This document shows, piece by piece, positions 1-10,080 of a DNA stretch of 64,000 bases (positions are counted from its first letter, which is position 1; the number at the start of each line of letters is the position of its first letter). The stretch lies in contig JBBHKE010000990.1 in the NCBI GenBank assembly GCA_037447655.1, positions 64,001 through 128,000 on the forward strand, written 5' to 3'. Both the position numbers and the translations under genes were made by a program. The notes below the pieces were generated by a model. That model was not told the DNA's origin, searched no databases, and saw only the letters and a list, made by a program, of their open reading frames with translations. Source of the DNA: Zygnema cylindricum. Its lineage: Eukaryota; Streptophyta; Zygnematophyceae; Zygnematales; Zygnemataceae.

Positions 1-700
1 AATAAACAAAATATTTTAATAGGCGTCGCCGGTACAGCGCACTTGCGACGCAAACGAGACAATGCTGTTGCGGTTATTTTGGAAGAATATGCGCCGCCGA
101 TACGGCAAAGTTGCGACGCAGTTAAGTCAACGCAGCAGCAGTTATTTTTATGATCCATATAGACAGCGCAGCTAGCGCAGCTGCGGATAATATGAATATG
201 ATAGATTTCGAGTAATGATGATTGTACGGTAGTGGTAGCTTAGTAGTTGCTTAGCGATAGTTTGGTATCTGACATACGAAGATGTGGAGATGTCGGTATA
301 AATATTCTGTTCAACATAGGTTTGTCTTTTTGGCTAATTAGTTTATTAGAGTAGATACAGTACGGCTGGTATGCCTCCGAACATTTAGTAGTGAACTCTC
401 TGAGTATAACTTACAAGACTTAGATTATTTTGTGTATCGCAGTCAAGTATTATCAAAGCAATGGCAAACTGATTTTTGCATCTTTGACTTGTTGGTGTGA
501 TCAATGTTTTTAGTGCTTTCATGTGAAACTTAATGGAGTTACTCTAAGATATAGAATTTATATGTGTGTGAAGTTTCATTTTATTCAGATATCTCTGTAA
601 GATTTTGTGAGCAGTCTAAGTGGTTAGTTTGTGAAGGTGTCAACTGTTTTTGTGAAACTCTATAGCCTATATCTTCTAGATTCCTTATTGGATTTGGTTC
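1..700 (+). repeat. A-type copia LTR remnant, cut by the window edge
   Basis: No gene is visible here. The GC-rich start (GCAGCAGCAG and GTTGCGGTTATTTT words), then GTGGTAGCTTAG and a GAGTATAA...AGACTTAGATT stretch, follow in the same order as in the LTR at 1631-2401 (opposite strand) and in the Cop-M LTR at 55872-56513. I read it as the 5' and middle part of an A-type LTR on the plus strand. The characteristic LTR end (an ATG followed by ...GAACAACA) is not found, so the remnant is truncated or diverged. The right boundary is approximate. Confidence 0.4.
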
Positions 701-742
701 TAACATTGAGATCTTATAGTGTTTATAATATACTGCTTATTG

Positions 743-845
743 ATGCAGTTTGAGGGGATTTTGTCTATTGTGGAGTAATCCATGCTGTGTGAAACATAGC
801 AGTTTGAGGGGTAGTCCGTGGTACTTCTAAGAGTAATCCATGGCT
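743..845. repeat. imperfect tandem duplication
   Basis: Two adjacent blocks each run from GCAGTTTGAGGGG to GTAATCCATG (about 744-787 and 799-845), with a diverged middle. The pair lies between the LTR remnant and the retropepsin frame and has no recognisable function. Confidence 0.45.
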
Positions 846-853
846 GAAATAGG

Positions 854-1522
854 CTATGGAAAACACGTAATAGGCATGGGTTTCCGGGCCGAGATAAAAG
901 GTAAGCAAATTTTAGGTTTCGTAAAGTTGTTCGGTCTGTACGAAAATGTTTGATCATGCATATCAACCCCCCCCCCAACTTTGTAAATGACGTCTTGACC
1001 AACCATGCATTCACAATCACTATACTTGGTGACCAAGGCGTGAGCAAATATTTTTGCGAAATCGGTTATTAACTGTCTCTGAAATTGAAAAAAAATTGGT
1101 TCTATCGTAATACAGAGGACCGACTCTGTGGTACTTGCGGAAGTTAACAAGAGTGTGGTAGTGAGCTGTAGCTTGTTTGCTGTAAGACCTATTTTGATGG
1201 CAAAATCGGACTCCATGATAATTGTTTTTGCGCCTGTGTCCATGAGAGGTAGTGTCGGAGCAACCCCATTACTTGTGAACACGTCAAATTTGTTATCTAA
1301 GAAACTGATATGAGGAGTGAGGTTAGAACGCTCTTCAAAAGTAATAGCTTGAAGGGAGAGCACATTACGATGGTTTTGTAATGCATATAACACAACTGCT
1401 GAAAGAATTAGATCTACAGTTTTAAGATGCTCTCCAGCTCGGAGAGCATGGTGGACATGATTAACAGACGTTCTTTGACCATATAGGTGTCTTGTATGCT
1501 CCTCTCCAAAATTGTTAATGCT
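854..1522 (-). pseudogene. decayed retropepsin-like ORF (not copia-type)
   Basis: An open frame of about 220 codons runs from just after a stop at 1523-1525 to a stop at 854. No ATG opens it; the first usable near-start is GTG at 1393. The middle holds LPLMDTGAKTIIM, the D-T-G-A active site of a retroviral-type aspartic protease, followed about 80 residues on by MVGQDVIYKVGG and FSYRP, which matches the C-terminal part of Ty3/BEL-type retropepsins (the I-L-G-x-D element). Copia proteases in this window read DSGAS or DTGA.AHMC in a different context, so this is another element class or a domesticated protease fragment. It lies directly outside the end of the 1631-2401 LTR. The protease assignment is by motif only, and I cannot name the family. 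Confidence 0.5.
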
Positions 1523-1630
1523 TCAACGGTGATCCTTGAGGCCGTTTCTAGATGAGTTGAGCAAGGTTCTTAAGCAAATGATAATGGGATACGCGTGTTA
1601 ATAGATTTTGACTCGCGATTATGATTAGGA

Positions 1631-2401
1631 TGTTGTTCTACGACCACCAGTGCAGGTGGAGGAGCAGCAGTAGTGTTAAAAGTAGACATGATACATTCTC
1701 ACAAGCTATCAAGAATCCTATCAAATAGTTGTTTTCAAGTGCTCACCAAACCTTATACAAGCATCCAAACCTTAAAAAACTCAATCAGATATTAGAGTAG
1801 CATAAGCACTGACAACTCCTAAAGTTTCAGTTCAATTGACTTCACAACACTCAAGATATAATACTCAGAAGTTTCCCAAAAAATCTTTGCAGTTTACTAC
1901 CTGGAAGTCTCGATTCATTTTGTGTTTTGAGTCCTAAGTCTTATACTCGTGTTGTACCGACAATACCAGTGTACTTGAGAGGTAGGTTAAACGCCAAACT
2001 AACACTAATCTGTCAACTAACCACTAAGCTACCACTGAGCTAACTTGATTTGTATCTATCGCAGCTGCTCTCTACTATAATGAATCATATCAATGTATCC
2101 GCAGCATCGTTGTCTCTACGCAACATATCAAATGTAATCGCAGTTGTGTTGTCTTAACTTAGTCGCAGCGTCATTGGTCTGACTGCGTCGCAGCTGCGTT
2201 GTTGTATCGCAGTTGCGTTGTTGTATCTCAGTTGAGTTGCCGCATCGCAACTGCGTTGTCTCCCCTTGATGAGTGAAATGGATGTAAGTGCCAACCCAAA
2301 GTACCTCTAGAAGTGCTTTAAGGGATGATACGTGTCTTTGTAGATTTGTCTTCCGATTCTCATACTGATTCACTGAGACTTAAAGCTTTCCAAAATCAAC
2401 A
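1631..2401 (-). repeat. A-type copia LTR, 771 bp
   Basis: On the minus strand the LTR starts TGTTGATTTTGG next to a polypurine tract (CTAAAGCTTTAGGGGAC, 2402-2418) and ends ...GAACAACA. Near its end it holds ATG and codons for MSTFNTTAAPPPA, the A-family gag start that lies inside the LTR. No primer-binding site follows the end, so it behaves as a 3' LTR whose outer flank is the retropepsin region. The pol gene expected beyond the polypurine tract is missing and is replaced by GCAAC-rich sequence. Confidence 0.7.
2060..2270. repeat. GCAAC/GTTGC-rich low-complexity block within the LTR
   Basis: Degenerate repetition of CGCAGTTGCGTTGT-like words inside the 1631-2401 LTR. Similar words recur at 10-180, 2415-2555 and 55960-56180, each time in A-type LTR context, so this looks like a family-specific LTR component and not a random microsatellite. 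Confidence 0.6.
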
Positions 2402-2414
2402 GTCCCCTAAAGCT

Positions 2415-2560
2415 TTAGACTCAGTGTATCAACGCAGTTGCGATGTCACACTTAACGCAGCATGGCAACATAGCAGCGCAACTATAGTAGCGCAACATTG
2501 CAACATAGAAGCGCAACCATAGCAACGCAACATGGCAAAATAGTTGCACAACAAACCAAC
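2415..2560. repeat. GCAAC-rich low-complexity block
   Basis: Repeats of the form GCAACATAGCAGCGCAAC fill the gap between the polypurine tract of the left LTR and the Cop-D LTR, where pol of the left element should be. It is probably a piece of another A-type LTR left by rearrangement. Confidence 0.5.
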
Positions 2561-2708
2561 TAATTACCTGGTTCCTGCAATTCTGTGTCCCCCATTTGGA
2601 CCAAAATTGAGGAAACCTCTAGGTAGTTTTCAACTATCCCACTTTCAACTAGAGCAACTGCCACCCAAGCAAACAAATAGATAATCTGACTTCACCCCTG
2701 TGCAGTTT

Positions 2709-2800
2709 GGACTCCCTTAAGTCCACAACAAGAAGAATTACTGAAAACGCCCAACCAGGCGATTTGTTATGGAGTGGCAAAGATGCGAATATTTATACAA
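2709..2800 (-). promoter_or_regulatory. Cop-D LTR core promoter and leader stem-loops
   Basis: TTGTATAAAT (2791-2800) is followed about 30 nt later by CGCCTGGTTGGGCG (2748-2761) and then GGACTTAAGGGAGTCC (2709-2724). The first hairpin has different bases from that of the E and N families (TGCTCAGGGGAGCA) but keeps the pairing. Promoter and RNA roles are inferred from position. Confidence 0.5.
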
Positions 2801-3290
2801 GCTTATTGGGAGAGAGGCGGCTACCTCCTCAATCCACTAAGTCCTAAACCCTCTCACAACTCCTATCTACTAAGGTACGGAACCAATCAGAATAATGTAC
2901 AGTATAGAAAGGTACTACGGCAGATGTACTTTCTATACGGCCTGTGTACCACAAGGCCATGGAGTGGACGCGTGTCTCATTCGGACTTGTCCTCATGTTC
3001 TCCGGGATTTCCTCTTCTCAATGACGTCGTGCCACATGTCCCCAAGTCATGACACCATTGAAAACCGCCAAGGCGGCTATTCTGGGGTCTCAGCGATGGT
3101 GCGGGTTGTCGGATCAAATCAGCTTTAAATGACAGCCGTTCAAAAACAAATGTCCGTTACATTTGTTTCGTGCGCACTAAAACTCCAAATAGTTTCTATG
3201 TATTATATTTGTAATTTCGTTAATTGGTTTAGTCGCCTATCTATTGTTTAAATAGCTATCAAAACCTATGTATCCTAACAGACTACTACG

Positions 3291-3366
3291 ACAGACTAGT
3301 AAGGGTTGACAGCTACGCCTCGCCCTACCGGTATGCGGTTCGAGTCTTGCCGGACTCAACCTTTTT
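3291..3366 (+). promoter_or_regulatory. antisense tRNA-like (Pol III-like) module in the Cop-D LTR
   Basis: GGTTCGAGTCT (a B-box with one mismatch) ends a tRNA-like stretch that is followed at once by a five-T run (3362-3366). The orientation is opposite to the element. The T-stem is poorly paired, so this is not a normal tRNA gene. Confidence 0.5.
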
Positions 3367-3571
3367 GGTTGAGAGTGACTTAGGTCACTCTTAAGCCCTG
3401 TCTATTGTGCTAAGGCACCATGGCTCCACCGCCCTCTCTCACCTTCAATGACTACAACAAGTATCGGGGCTACAGAGAGAAGGTGGAGGTAGGCTGCCTG
3501 TGCTTTCTTTTTCCTTTTTAAATTAAATTAAGACCTAGAGAATACCTCCCCTTAATCTAGTGATTTCAACA

Positions 3572-5330
3572 CTCCCCTTATATTCTATTCTAATTTTACT
3601 TTCTCTTTTAATCCACACTTTTCTCTACAAAAATTTAGCTTGGGAGATGGCACAGGCTTTGTCATCATATCAGCCACCATTTCCCTATTACTCCTATACA
3701 CAAAATTCACAATTTTATTATCTACCTTTTCCCTCACAAAACTCAATCTTATGTCCATATGCTTAGCTTTGAAATGATGTTTTGGATTGGCTGCAATTGG
3801 AATTGCAGCCTGATTATCACAAATACTTTATGCACTCCCTTCTTCATGTACCCCAATTCTTGCAACAAAGAATTCACCCACATCAGCTCTTTCACAGCAG
3901 AACAAAAGGCCATGTACTCAACCTCCATAATGGACTGGGCAACAACCTATTGTTGCTTGCTGCTCCAACAGTAAGCACCATCCCCCACATACAATACATA
4001 CCCAGAAGTGCATCTTCTCATAGGTGCATCCCCGTAACTGGTGCCAAGTAGTGATGTCAGTGTGCTCCCTTCCCAAATGCAACTATAGATTCCTAGTTCC
4101 CACCAGGTATCTCATTACTCTCTTGGCTGCCTCCTAGTCTCTTTTTCTTGGATCATTAAGACTCCTACTGAGGACTCCAACTGCTGCAGCTATGTCAGGT
4201 CTGGTATAATTCATAAAGTAAATCAAACTTCGTACAACTTGTTTGTAAGGAATAGACATCATAAACTGCCTCTCTTCTAGATTAATAATACGATCATCTA
4301 GCATTATCACTCCTCCTTCTACACTCCCATCACTTACTTTCTTCAAGTCCATGGGAGTGGTACAATTGTTTGCATTCTCCATCTGAAATTTCTCCAGCAT
4401 ATTTCCTATAGCCTCTTTCTGAGTAAGTCTGATTATCCTCTTCCCCGTATCCCTTTCCATTTGAATTCCCAGAAAATATTTAGCCTCCTCTAAATCCTTC
4501 ATGTCAAATCTACTTCTAAGATCTTTCTTTAGCCTATTTATCTTCTCCACAGACTTACCCTGTACAAATCATCGACATAAATTGCAATAAAAATCACACA
4601 ATTCTCATCCTCAAACATATAAATAGAATGGTCAGAACTGATCCGAATATACCCCTGACTGGTAAGGTTTCTTATTCCACTATCAAGGGCCTGCTTCAGT
4701 CCATATAAGGACTTTATAAGTCTGCAGACTTTGCTTTCCTCTCTTTCCTCTACAAAACCTTCTAGTTGCGCATGAAGATTTCCTCCTCCGGTTCACCGTT
4801 GAGGAAGGCGGTCTTAATATCCATCTGATGTATTTCCATGTTTTCCGCTGCTGCTAAACTAAGGAGAATCCTTACAGATGGGAATCGGACTACTGGAGCA
4901 AAGGTTTCCTCATAATTTATCCCCTCATTTTGGGTGAACCCATTTGCCACCAACCGAGCCTTATATCTCTCAATGGTATTATCTGGGTTCAGTTTTAGTT
5001 TAAATACCCATTAACAACCAATAGGTTTTCTATCTGCTGTGCAGTCCACCAGCTCCCAAGTATTTGCCTCTATGATTGAAGCAATCTCATCATTTATGGC
5101 TCTGACCCATCTCTCTTTCTCGGGACTGTCCATTGTCTTTGAGTATGACTGATGCTCATCTGGGTGAGAAAGCTTTGTTACCTTGTGAGCAGCCTATTTT
5201 TCTTAAAGCGCTTTGCTGCTCCTCCATACTCACTCAAAGTTCGAAGCTGGAATGGAGGGAAGTCTTGGATTCCTCCGCATTGTCTCATCAGCTCCCCTAT
5301 CCATTGAAACCCGTTCTGACTCCTCTTCCT
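3572..5330 (-). pseudogene. Cop-D reverse transcriptase / RNase H remnant
   Basis: The clearest coding blocks are 4762-4953 (YEETFAPVVRFPSVR and MDIKTAFLNG, the RT fingers and palm start) and 4134-4550 (MKDLEEAKYFLGIQ, LTQKEAIGNMLEKF and SLIYFMNYTRPD, the RT thumb to RNase H junction). Between them the YVDD region at about 4560-4640 is present but shifted in frame. From 4133 down to 3572 the RNase H part is recognisable only in pieces (a CWSS-like segment and the STMEVEYMA segment near 3925). Several frameshifts and stops separate the blocks. Confidence 0.75.
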
Positions 5331-5337
5331 CTCTCTC

Positions 5338-6245
5338 CTAATAGTGTGCAGGAATATGAGGGGATTCTAGTATGTCTCCCCCTGCTTTTATCTCCCTTGG
5401 ATTTGCAATCATGTTTTTACTAGTGACCTTTCTGAGAAGATCTAAGTCCTCCTCACTCTCGGACTCAAAACTGATTCTGATTTTCCTAGTGTATTTGAAG
5501 GGATCAAAAGACTTCCCTTTATCCATGAGAAGTAGATGCTTTACCAAAATGATATCTTGTTTAGCTAAGTCATAGACTCTATATCCTTGAACATCCTCGT
5601 CACATCCCACAAAATATCTTGGTTTCCCTTTAGTATCTAGTTTCCAATTTTTCTTATCTGTGTCAAGATTGTAAACTTGACTACCAAATACTTTCAAGTG
5701 AGAGATATTCGGTTTCCTTCCAACCAATCTCTCATAAGGGGTCATCCCTTTAACAGCTGTTGTGAGGACTCTATTTTTAATGTAGTTAGCACAGTTCATG
5801 GCTTCTACCCAAATCTTCTTCCTATTTTCTTATCTGCCAACATACTCGATACACTACCTCCCAAAGTCCGGTTTAACCTCTCAACTACCCCATTCTGTTC
5901 TGGATTATTTGGTACATTTTTTTGATGCTGAACTCCCTAATCTCTCAAATAGTCTTCAAAGTGGTTAGAGGTGTAGTCCGCCCTATTAACACTCCTTATT
6001 CTCTTAATGGGGGTTCCATGCAACTTCTCACTCCATGCTTTGTATTCTTTAAAGTACTTTGGTATTTCAGACTTTGTTTTTAAGAAGTAGACTCTGGAAT
6101 ATGTAAACCAATCATCAGAAATTGTCAGTATATAACTCTTCCCCCCAACCGGAGGTACTTAGGCTGGTCCCCATATGTCTGTGTGGAACAGATCTAGTAC
6201 TTTCTCACCTCTATATGTGGCAGTTTTGGGAAAGGGAAGTCTGTG
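5338..6245 (-). pseudogene. Cop-D integrase remnant
   Basis: 5338-5799 encodes the integrase C-terminal part: ANYIKNRVLT, TPYERLVGRKPNISHLKVFG, the GYRVYDL segment and the SFDPFKYTRKIRI segment before the acidic linker. From 5800 to 6245 the core is readable in pieces with frameshifts, including a remnant of the NPEQNG region near 5900 and the HTD-type start of the catalytic core near 6190. The frame ends at the run of Ns. Confidence 0.75.
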
Positions 6246-6255
6246 NNNNNNNNNN
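6246..6255. other. assembly gap (10 N)
   Basis: Ten Ns, probably a gap of unknown length. Copia integrase stops at its left edge and unrelated sequence starts at its right edge, so the join may not be real. Confidence 0.95.
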
Positions 6256-6321
6256 CCAGCATATTGAGTATTACTCAATAAACCTCTTCTGATCTTTTTG
6301 TTGAACAAATGTTCACTCTTC

Positions 6322-6470
6322 AGTAAAATCCCTTATTTATTATGGTACCTGATCCACTAACACTGGATAATTTCTCAGCTAATGTTTTAGAATTTTCACT
6401 CCTTAGCTGTTCACTTATCTTTGTAATACATTACAAGAATAGCACCCGCATCAGTAGATCGTTTAGTAAA
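6322..6470 (-). pseudogene. possible decayed coding fragment, unidentified
   Basis: Two overlapping minus-strand frames look protein-like. One reads STDAGAILVMYYKDK; the next continues ISEQLRSENSKTLAEKLSS. A single frameshift separates them. I do not recognise the protein. The remaining sequence from 6256 to 7648 shows no gene I can support. Confidence 0.2.
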
Positions 6471-7648
6471 AAATTGTTTAACCAAGTGTTTTAACTCACA
6501 GAGTTATCACCTTGGATTTGAGCTATATGAACTAACTTTTGGTGTTGATGTTTTACATCTTTTCGTCAAGTCCACCAAACGGTCACACGGTGCCTTATAA
6601 GGCTGCCACCAACTTCCCCACTCCCTTCAAGGTTTTGTAGTTGTGGTTTTCAATCAAGTATATCGAGTTTAGGTTCCACTATTGAGACACTCAATTTTGT
6701 GAACCAATTTGTTTAAAAATGATTTGCTAGATGACTACGCCCACGATAAGAACATTACATAATGTTTCTATTCACTTGTCGATTCCTCACTTTTAAGATT
6801 TTGTAATCGACTCTTTAATAGGTCACAATCACCTAGTCCATGGTATTATTTATTCCCTAAAATGACTTCTCACTTGTAAACAAGTTGTTTTTCTAGTCTT
6901 CTCCAAATAACTCATTATGAGTTATACGACCAACAACTAACCCCGGATGTCAAGCTACAAATGCGTAATTATCACGATACGACAGTTAGTGGATAACACC
7001 CTTATTTTAAACAGCGTGGGCTCTAAAGTCAAAGAGATTTTGTTAATGTTTCAACAATCATTATTGTATACTCATATGCTTTTACTGGTTGATGTGAAAT
7101 ATCAAGTTCCTCCCTTCTGCTTTTCAGTGATTGAAAAATACTTTTAAATTCAACATATCGTTGATAAGGTAGCCGCCATTGGTCTCGAAAGCTTTATCGA
7201 CGCGCTTTGTTCGGCTGCAACCCGTGATCCAGTTTACTATTGTTTGGAGATAAAGGCTATAATGTAGTTTAATGTACAATAAATTTTGCTCATAAACTAC
7301 ATTACGTTGGCCACTTCGCTCCTCGGCTAGCCCCGTTGCATTTGAGGTTAACTTATGAATACGGAGGGTGTCGATTTGCTTCGTTGCCCGTACAATACAA
7401 ATCAACTAATGGCTGTTAGATACGATTCTATACATAATTGCTGAACTGGGAGGCAAGGCAAGGTGCACAAAGAAACAAAAGTGTCACATATACCCTTGCC
7501 ACGTTTTCAATACAAGGGTACGCGCGACCTTTCAATGACTCTTTTGTTTTTACATAAAGCAAAAGAAACACAAACACACTGGTTATCATCGACCCAACCA
7601 TATCCATGTTTTCCACACGCATTCCGTATGAGGTGTGCATTCGGGGTT
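6470..7648. other. AT-rich stretch without a recognisable gene
   Basis: No LTR, copia or tRNA motif was found. The only structure I see is a small inverted repeat at 7263-7303 (ATGTAGTTTA ... TAAACTACAT). A minus-strand open frame at 7124-7405 has no recognisable motif. Confidence 0.4.
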
Positions 7649-8655
7649 TGCAATTATGTGTCACCCATTGGACTACAGAATTCGAAAGCCTCTAGGTACT
7701 TTTTGACTAACCCTTCTCCAGCTAGGATCACAGCTACCCAAGAAGACAAAAAAACAATTTGACTTCACCCCTGTGCAGTCTGGACTCCCTTGACTTCGCA
7801 GCAAAAGAAATCACTGAAAACGCCCAACCAGGCGATTAGTTATCGGGTGGCAAAGATGCCCAAATATATACAAGCTCATTGGGAGAGAGGCGACTACCTC
7901 TTAAATCTCCTAAGTCCTAAACCCCTCTCACAACCCCTATTTATTGATTTACGAACCAATCAGAGAATTGTAAAGTACAAAAAGGTACTGTGGGTGGTGT
8001 ACTTTCTGTACGGACTGTGTACGACTCGGCCATTGAGTGGATGCCTGTCTCCTCGGGACTCGCCATAATGCTTTCCGCGATTCCCTCTTCCCAATGTTAT
8101 CGTGCCACATGGCGCGAGGTCATATCACCCCCAAAAACCGCCAAAGCAACCATTGCGCGATTTTAGCGATGATGCGTGCCGTCGGATCTAAGAGGGCTTT
8201 GAATGTTAGCCGTTGAAAATTGATGCCTGGTAAATTTGTTTAATGCAGTTTCATATTCGCGCTATAATCCAATTTGTTTATATGTTACTTATTCGGAATT
8301 CAATTAATCGGATTACTGAACCATGACACATTCAAATACTAATCACACCCCATGTACTCTAAGCGACTTCAACAATAGACCGGCTAAGGCTGACGCCTAC
8401 GCCTCGCTCTAGCGGTCGGAGGTTCGAGTCCTGCCGGACTCAACCTTTTTGTTAAAAGTGACTTATGTCACTTCTTCTAACCTGCCTAAGGAGCTTGTTG
8501 AAAAAAGTTAATTGATATTCACTTCTTAATTTAGACTCTAGAGTGAAGAGAGAGAGAGACAGTCACCATGGCTGCCGCCATAGTCAGAAAGAAACAGGCT
8601 AGATAGGCAGACAGATTGATAGATTACCAAAATGTTGCCCTAAGAGGTGTTGAAC
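7649..8655 (-). repeat. Cop-F, truncated LTR of the D/J type
   Basis: The left edge TGCAATTATGTGTCACCCAT corresponds to the end of the Cop-D LTR (TGCAATTCTGTGTCCCCCAT), so the LTR is on the minus strand. It shares with Cop-D the TATA-like TTGTATATATTTG (7862-7873), the CGCC...GGCG hairpin and the antisense tRNA-like module. The left flank has no primer-binding site. The right side loses similarity after about 8480, although a CACCATGGCTGCC motif near 8566 is still in the expected place, so the right boundary is approximate. Confidence 0.65.
8377..8450 (+). promoter_or_regulatory. antisense tRNA-like (Pol III-like) module in LTR Cop-F
   Basis: TAGACCGGCTAAGGC resembles a tRNA D-arm/A-box. GGAGGTTCGAGTCCTGCC contains a perfect B-box, GGTTCGAGTCC, with four of five T-stem pairs. 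A five- to six-T run follows at 8445-8450. The orientation is antisense to the LTR. Confidence 0.6.
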
Positions 8656-9345
8656 CTAAGTTTAAAAATTATTAATAGACATACGCCTTAACCATTAAGG
8701 CATTAACGAAACGATAGACGAACGTGGTTTGGTGATTAATCAAAAGGTTACGCAAACGTCACTTTCACTCAAATAGACCAAAATTGACGAAACGACATCT
8801 ATAGTCAAACAGCGCTCGCGAACACGAATCTAGCCGTGTAAAATACATGATCGCACGGACAACCTCGCCCCCGCCAAACCCGAATGAATCTTTGGCGGCT
8901 TTCAGACATAGCGGCGCGTTGTGGCACGTGGCGCCACATCATTGAACGCCGGAAAAGTTGGGAGGAGGAACGATGGCTCCCAAGCTGACAAGTGTCAACC
9001 AGAAGGCCATGTTGTACAATGGCCGTACAAGAAGTACAATCAGCCACTGTACCTTCTTGTACTATACACTCTTTTGGTTGGTCTAGGGTACAGTAGTAGG
9101 TAGGTGTGAGTAGGAGTTAAGGGACTTAGGGTGAATGAGGCGCCTCCCTCCAGGTGACCTTTTGTATTTATAGGCCATCTTTTGTAAGCCATAACTAACA
9201 GCTCAAGGGAGCAAATTCAATGATTCTTTTTGCTGCAGACTTAAGGGAGTCCAAGCTACACAAAGGTGTAGTCGGTTAGATTTTTTGCTTGCCATGGTGG
9301 TGGATTTTCTAAGAGAAAGTCAAAGCGGGGAATGCTGTCCAAAAC
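8656..9345 (+). repeat. 5' LTR of Cop-K, eroded
   Basis: Similar in order to the Cop-N LTR read in sense: CGCCACATCATTGA, GGGAGGAGGAACGATGGCT, AAGTGTCAACCAGAAGGCCA, GTACAATGG and the closing TTTGTATTTATAGGCC promoter region. The antisense A-box (rc of GCCTTAATGGTTAAGGC) is at about 8688-8704, but the B-box half is missing, so the LTR start is truncated. The 3' end fades near 9345 without a clear primer-binding site. Confidence 0.55.
9201..9251 (+). promoter_or_regulatory. Cop-K leader stem-loops
   Basis: GCTCAAGGGAGC (9201-9212) and GACTTAAGGGAGTC (9238-9251) form two short hairpins about 25 nt apart, the same pair found in the E and N families. Confidence 0.5.
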
Positions 9346-10080
9346 ACATGTTCAAGCTTTGCAATCTATGATGAGTAGTTTCCAACATCTCTAGCGGAGG
9401 GTACATTGTTGATTTGCACGTAACCTTTAGGATTGCCATCTAGATAATGTTGTTAGACGTCAGTCAAACTTTAGTCTAGGTCCAACCGGTTTTTCATTCA
9501 TTAACTACCCTAGGTCAAAGACGGGTGTTTAAGCTCCACTTAAACACTTTTGATAGGTTAGTGGTTCAAATTTGCACTCTCCGCCACGGATCTAGCCGTA
9601 GTCTGAAGTATAAATTTTTGCCCTGAGTATGGTACGGCCTAATTTGTCTTATGTCAGTTTGATAGCATTTGCTCTCCGCTCATTGGCTCCTTGCATTGAG
9701 TTCACCTTTTGGACCTAAATAGGACAAACTCTGTTGTATAAGGCACTTGGGGCCGAGGGAGTCGGGTTGTTGTTTTCAGCACTATCCACTAAGAGAAACC
9801 CTAAAAATTTCTTGTAGAATTTCTTATAGAGAACTTTTGTCTTGTCTATTGTGACTCTATTGCCATCAATGGTTTGGAATTGTTTCTAGTGGAAATCATA
9901 GTTGCTTAAATGATTGGCATTATCCTTCTCTTGGCGGTTTATGCCTTTTTGATGTTGAACCCGAGAAGAATCTAGTTGGTTCTGTGTCGCGGAAGCCAAC
10001 GAGTGAGGGAGAATCTTACCTGTTTGCGGTGCCTTTGAGGGAGAGAGTTTATCTCTTCCTTGTGTCATCGTTTATCACCA
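9346..10080 (+). pseudogene. Cop-K gag region, heavily decayed
   Basis: This stretch lies between the Cop-K LTR and the recognisable protease region, where gag should be. I could not find the CCHC knuckle or a long frame. Only near 10081 does the expected KKAF-VTKLKGEIEDE segment, the acidic linker before protease, become readable. Confidence 0.35.

Larger units (their letters stand above)
2576..3571 (-). repeat. 3' LTR of Cop-D, 996 bp
   Basis: In sense orientation it begins TGTTGAAATC and ends ...ACAGAATTGCA. An ATG lies 20 nt before the end (M-G-D-T-E-L), the same arrangement as in Cop-J and the E family. A TATA-like TTGTATAAAT lies at 2791-2800, with stem-loops downstream at 2748-2761 and 2709-2724. 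An antisense tRNA-like module lies at 3291-3360. The left flank shows no primer-binding site, consistent with the outer end of a 3' LTR. Confidence 0.8.
2576..6245 (-). mobile_element. Cop-D, degraded Ty1/copia element, 5' part lost at a gap
   Basis: The minus-strand order is integrase, reverse transcriptase, RNase H, polypurine tract (3572-3585), then 3' LTR (2576-3571). Sequence stops at an assembly gap in the middle of integrase, and the sequence beyond the gap is not copia, so gag, protease and the 5' LTR are absent. The protein is closest to Cop-K in this window (for example the shared VKGMTPYER and KPRYF segments), so both belong to one family. Frames are broken in several places, so the element cannot be autonomous. 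Confidence 0.85.

Noticed and set aside
2774-3128. Plus-strand frames in the Cop-D LTR
   Set aside because: Antisense to the element, overlapping each other, and without motif.
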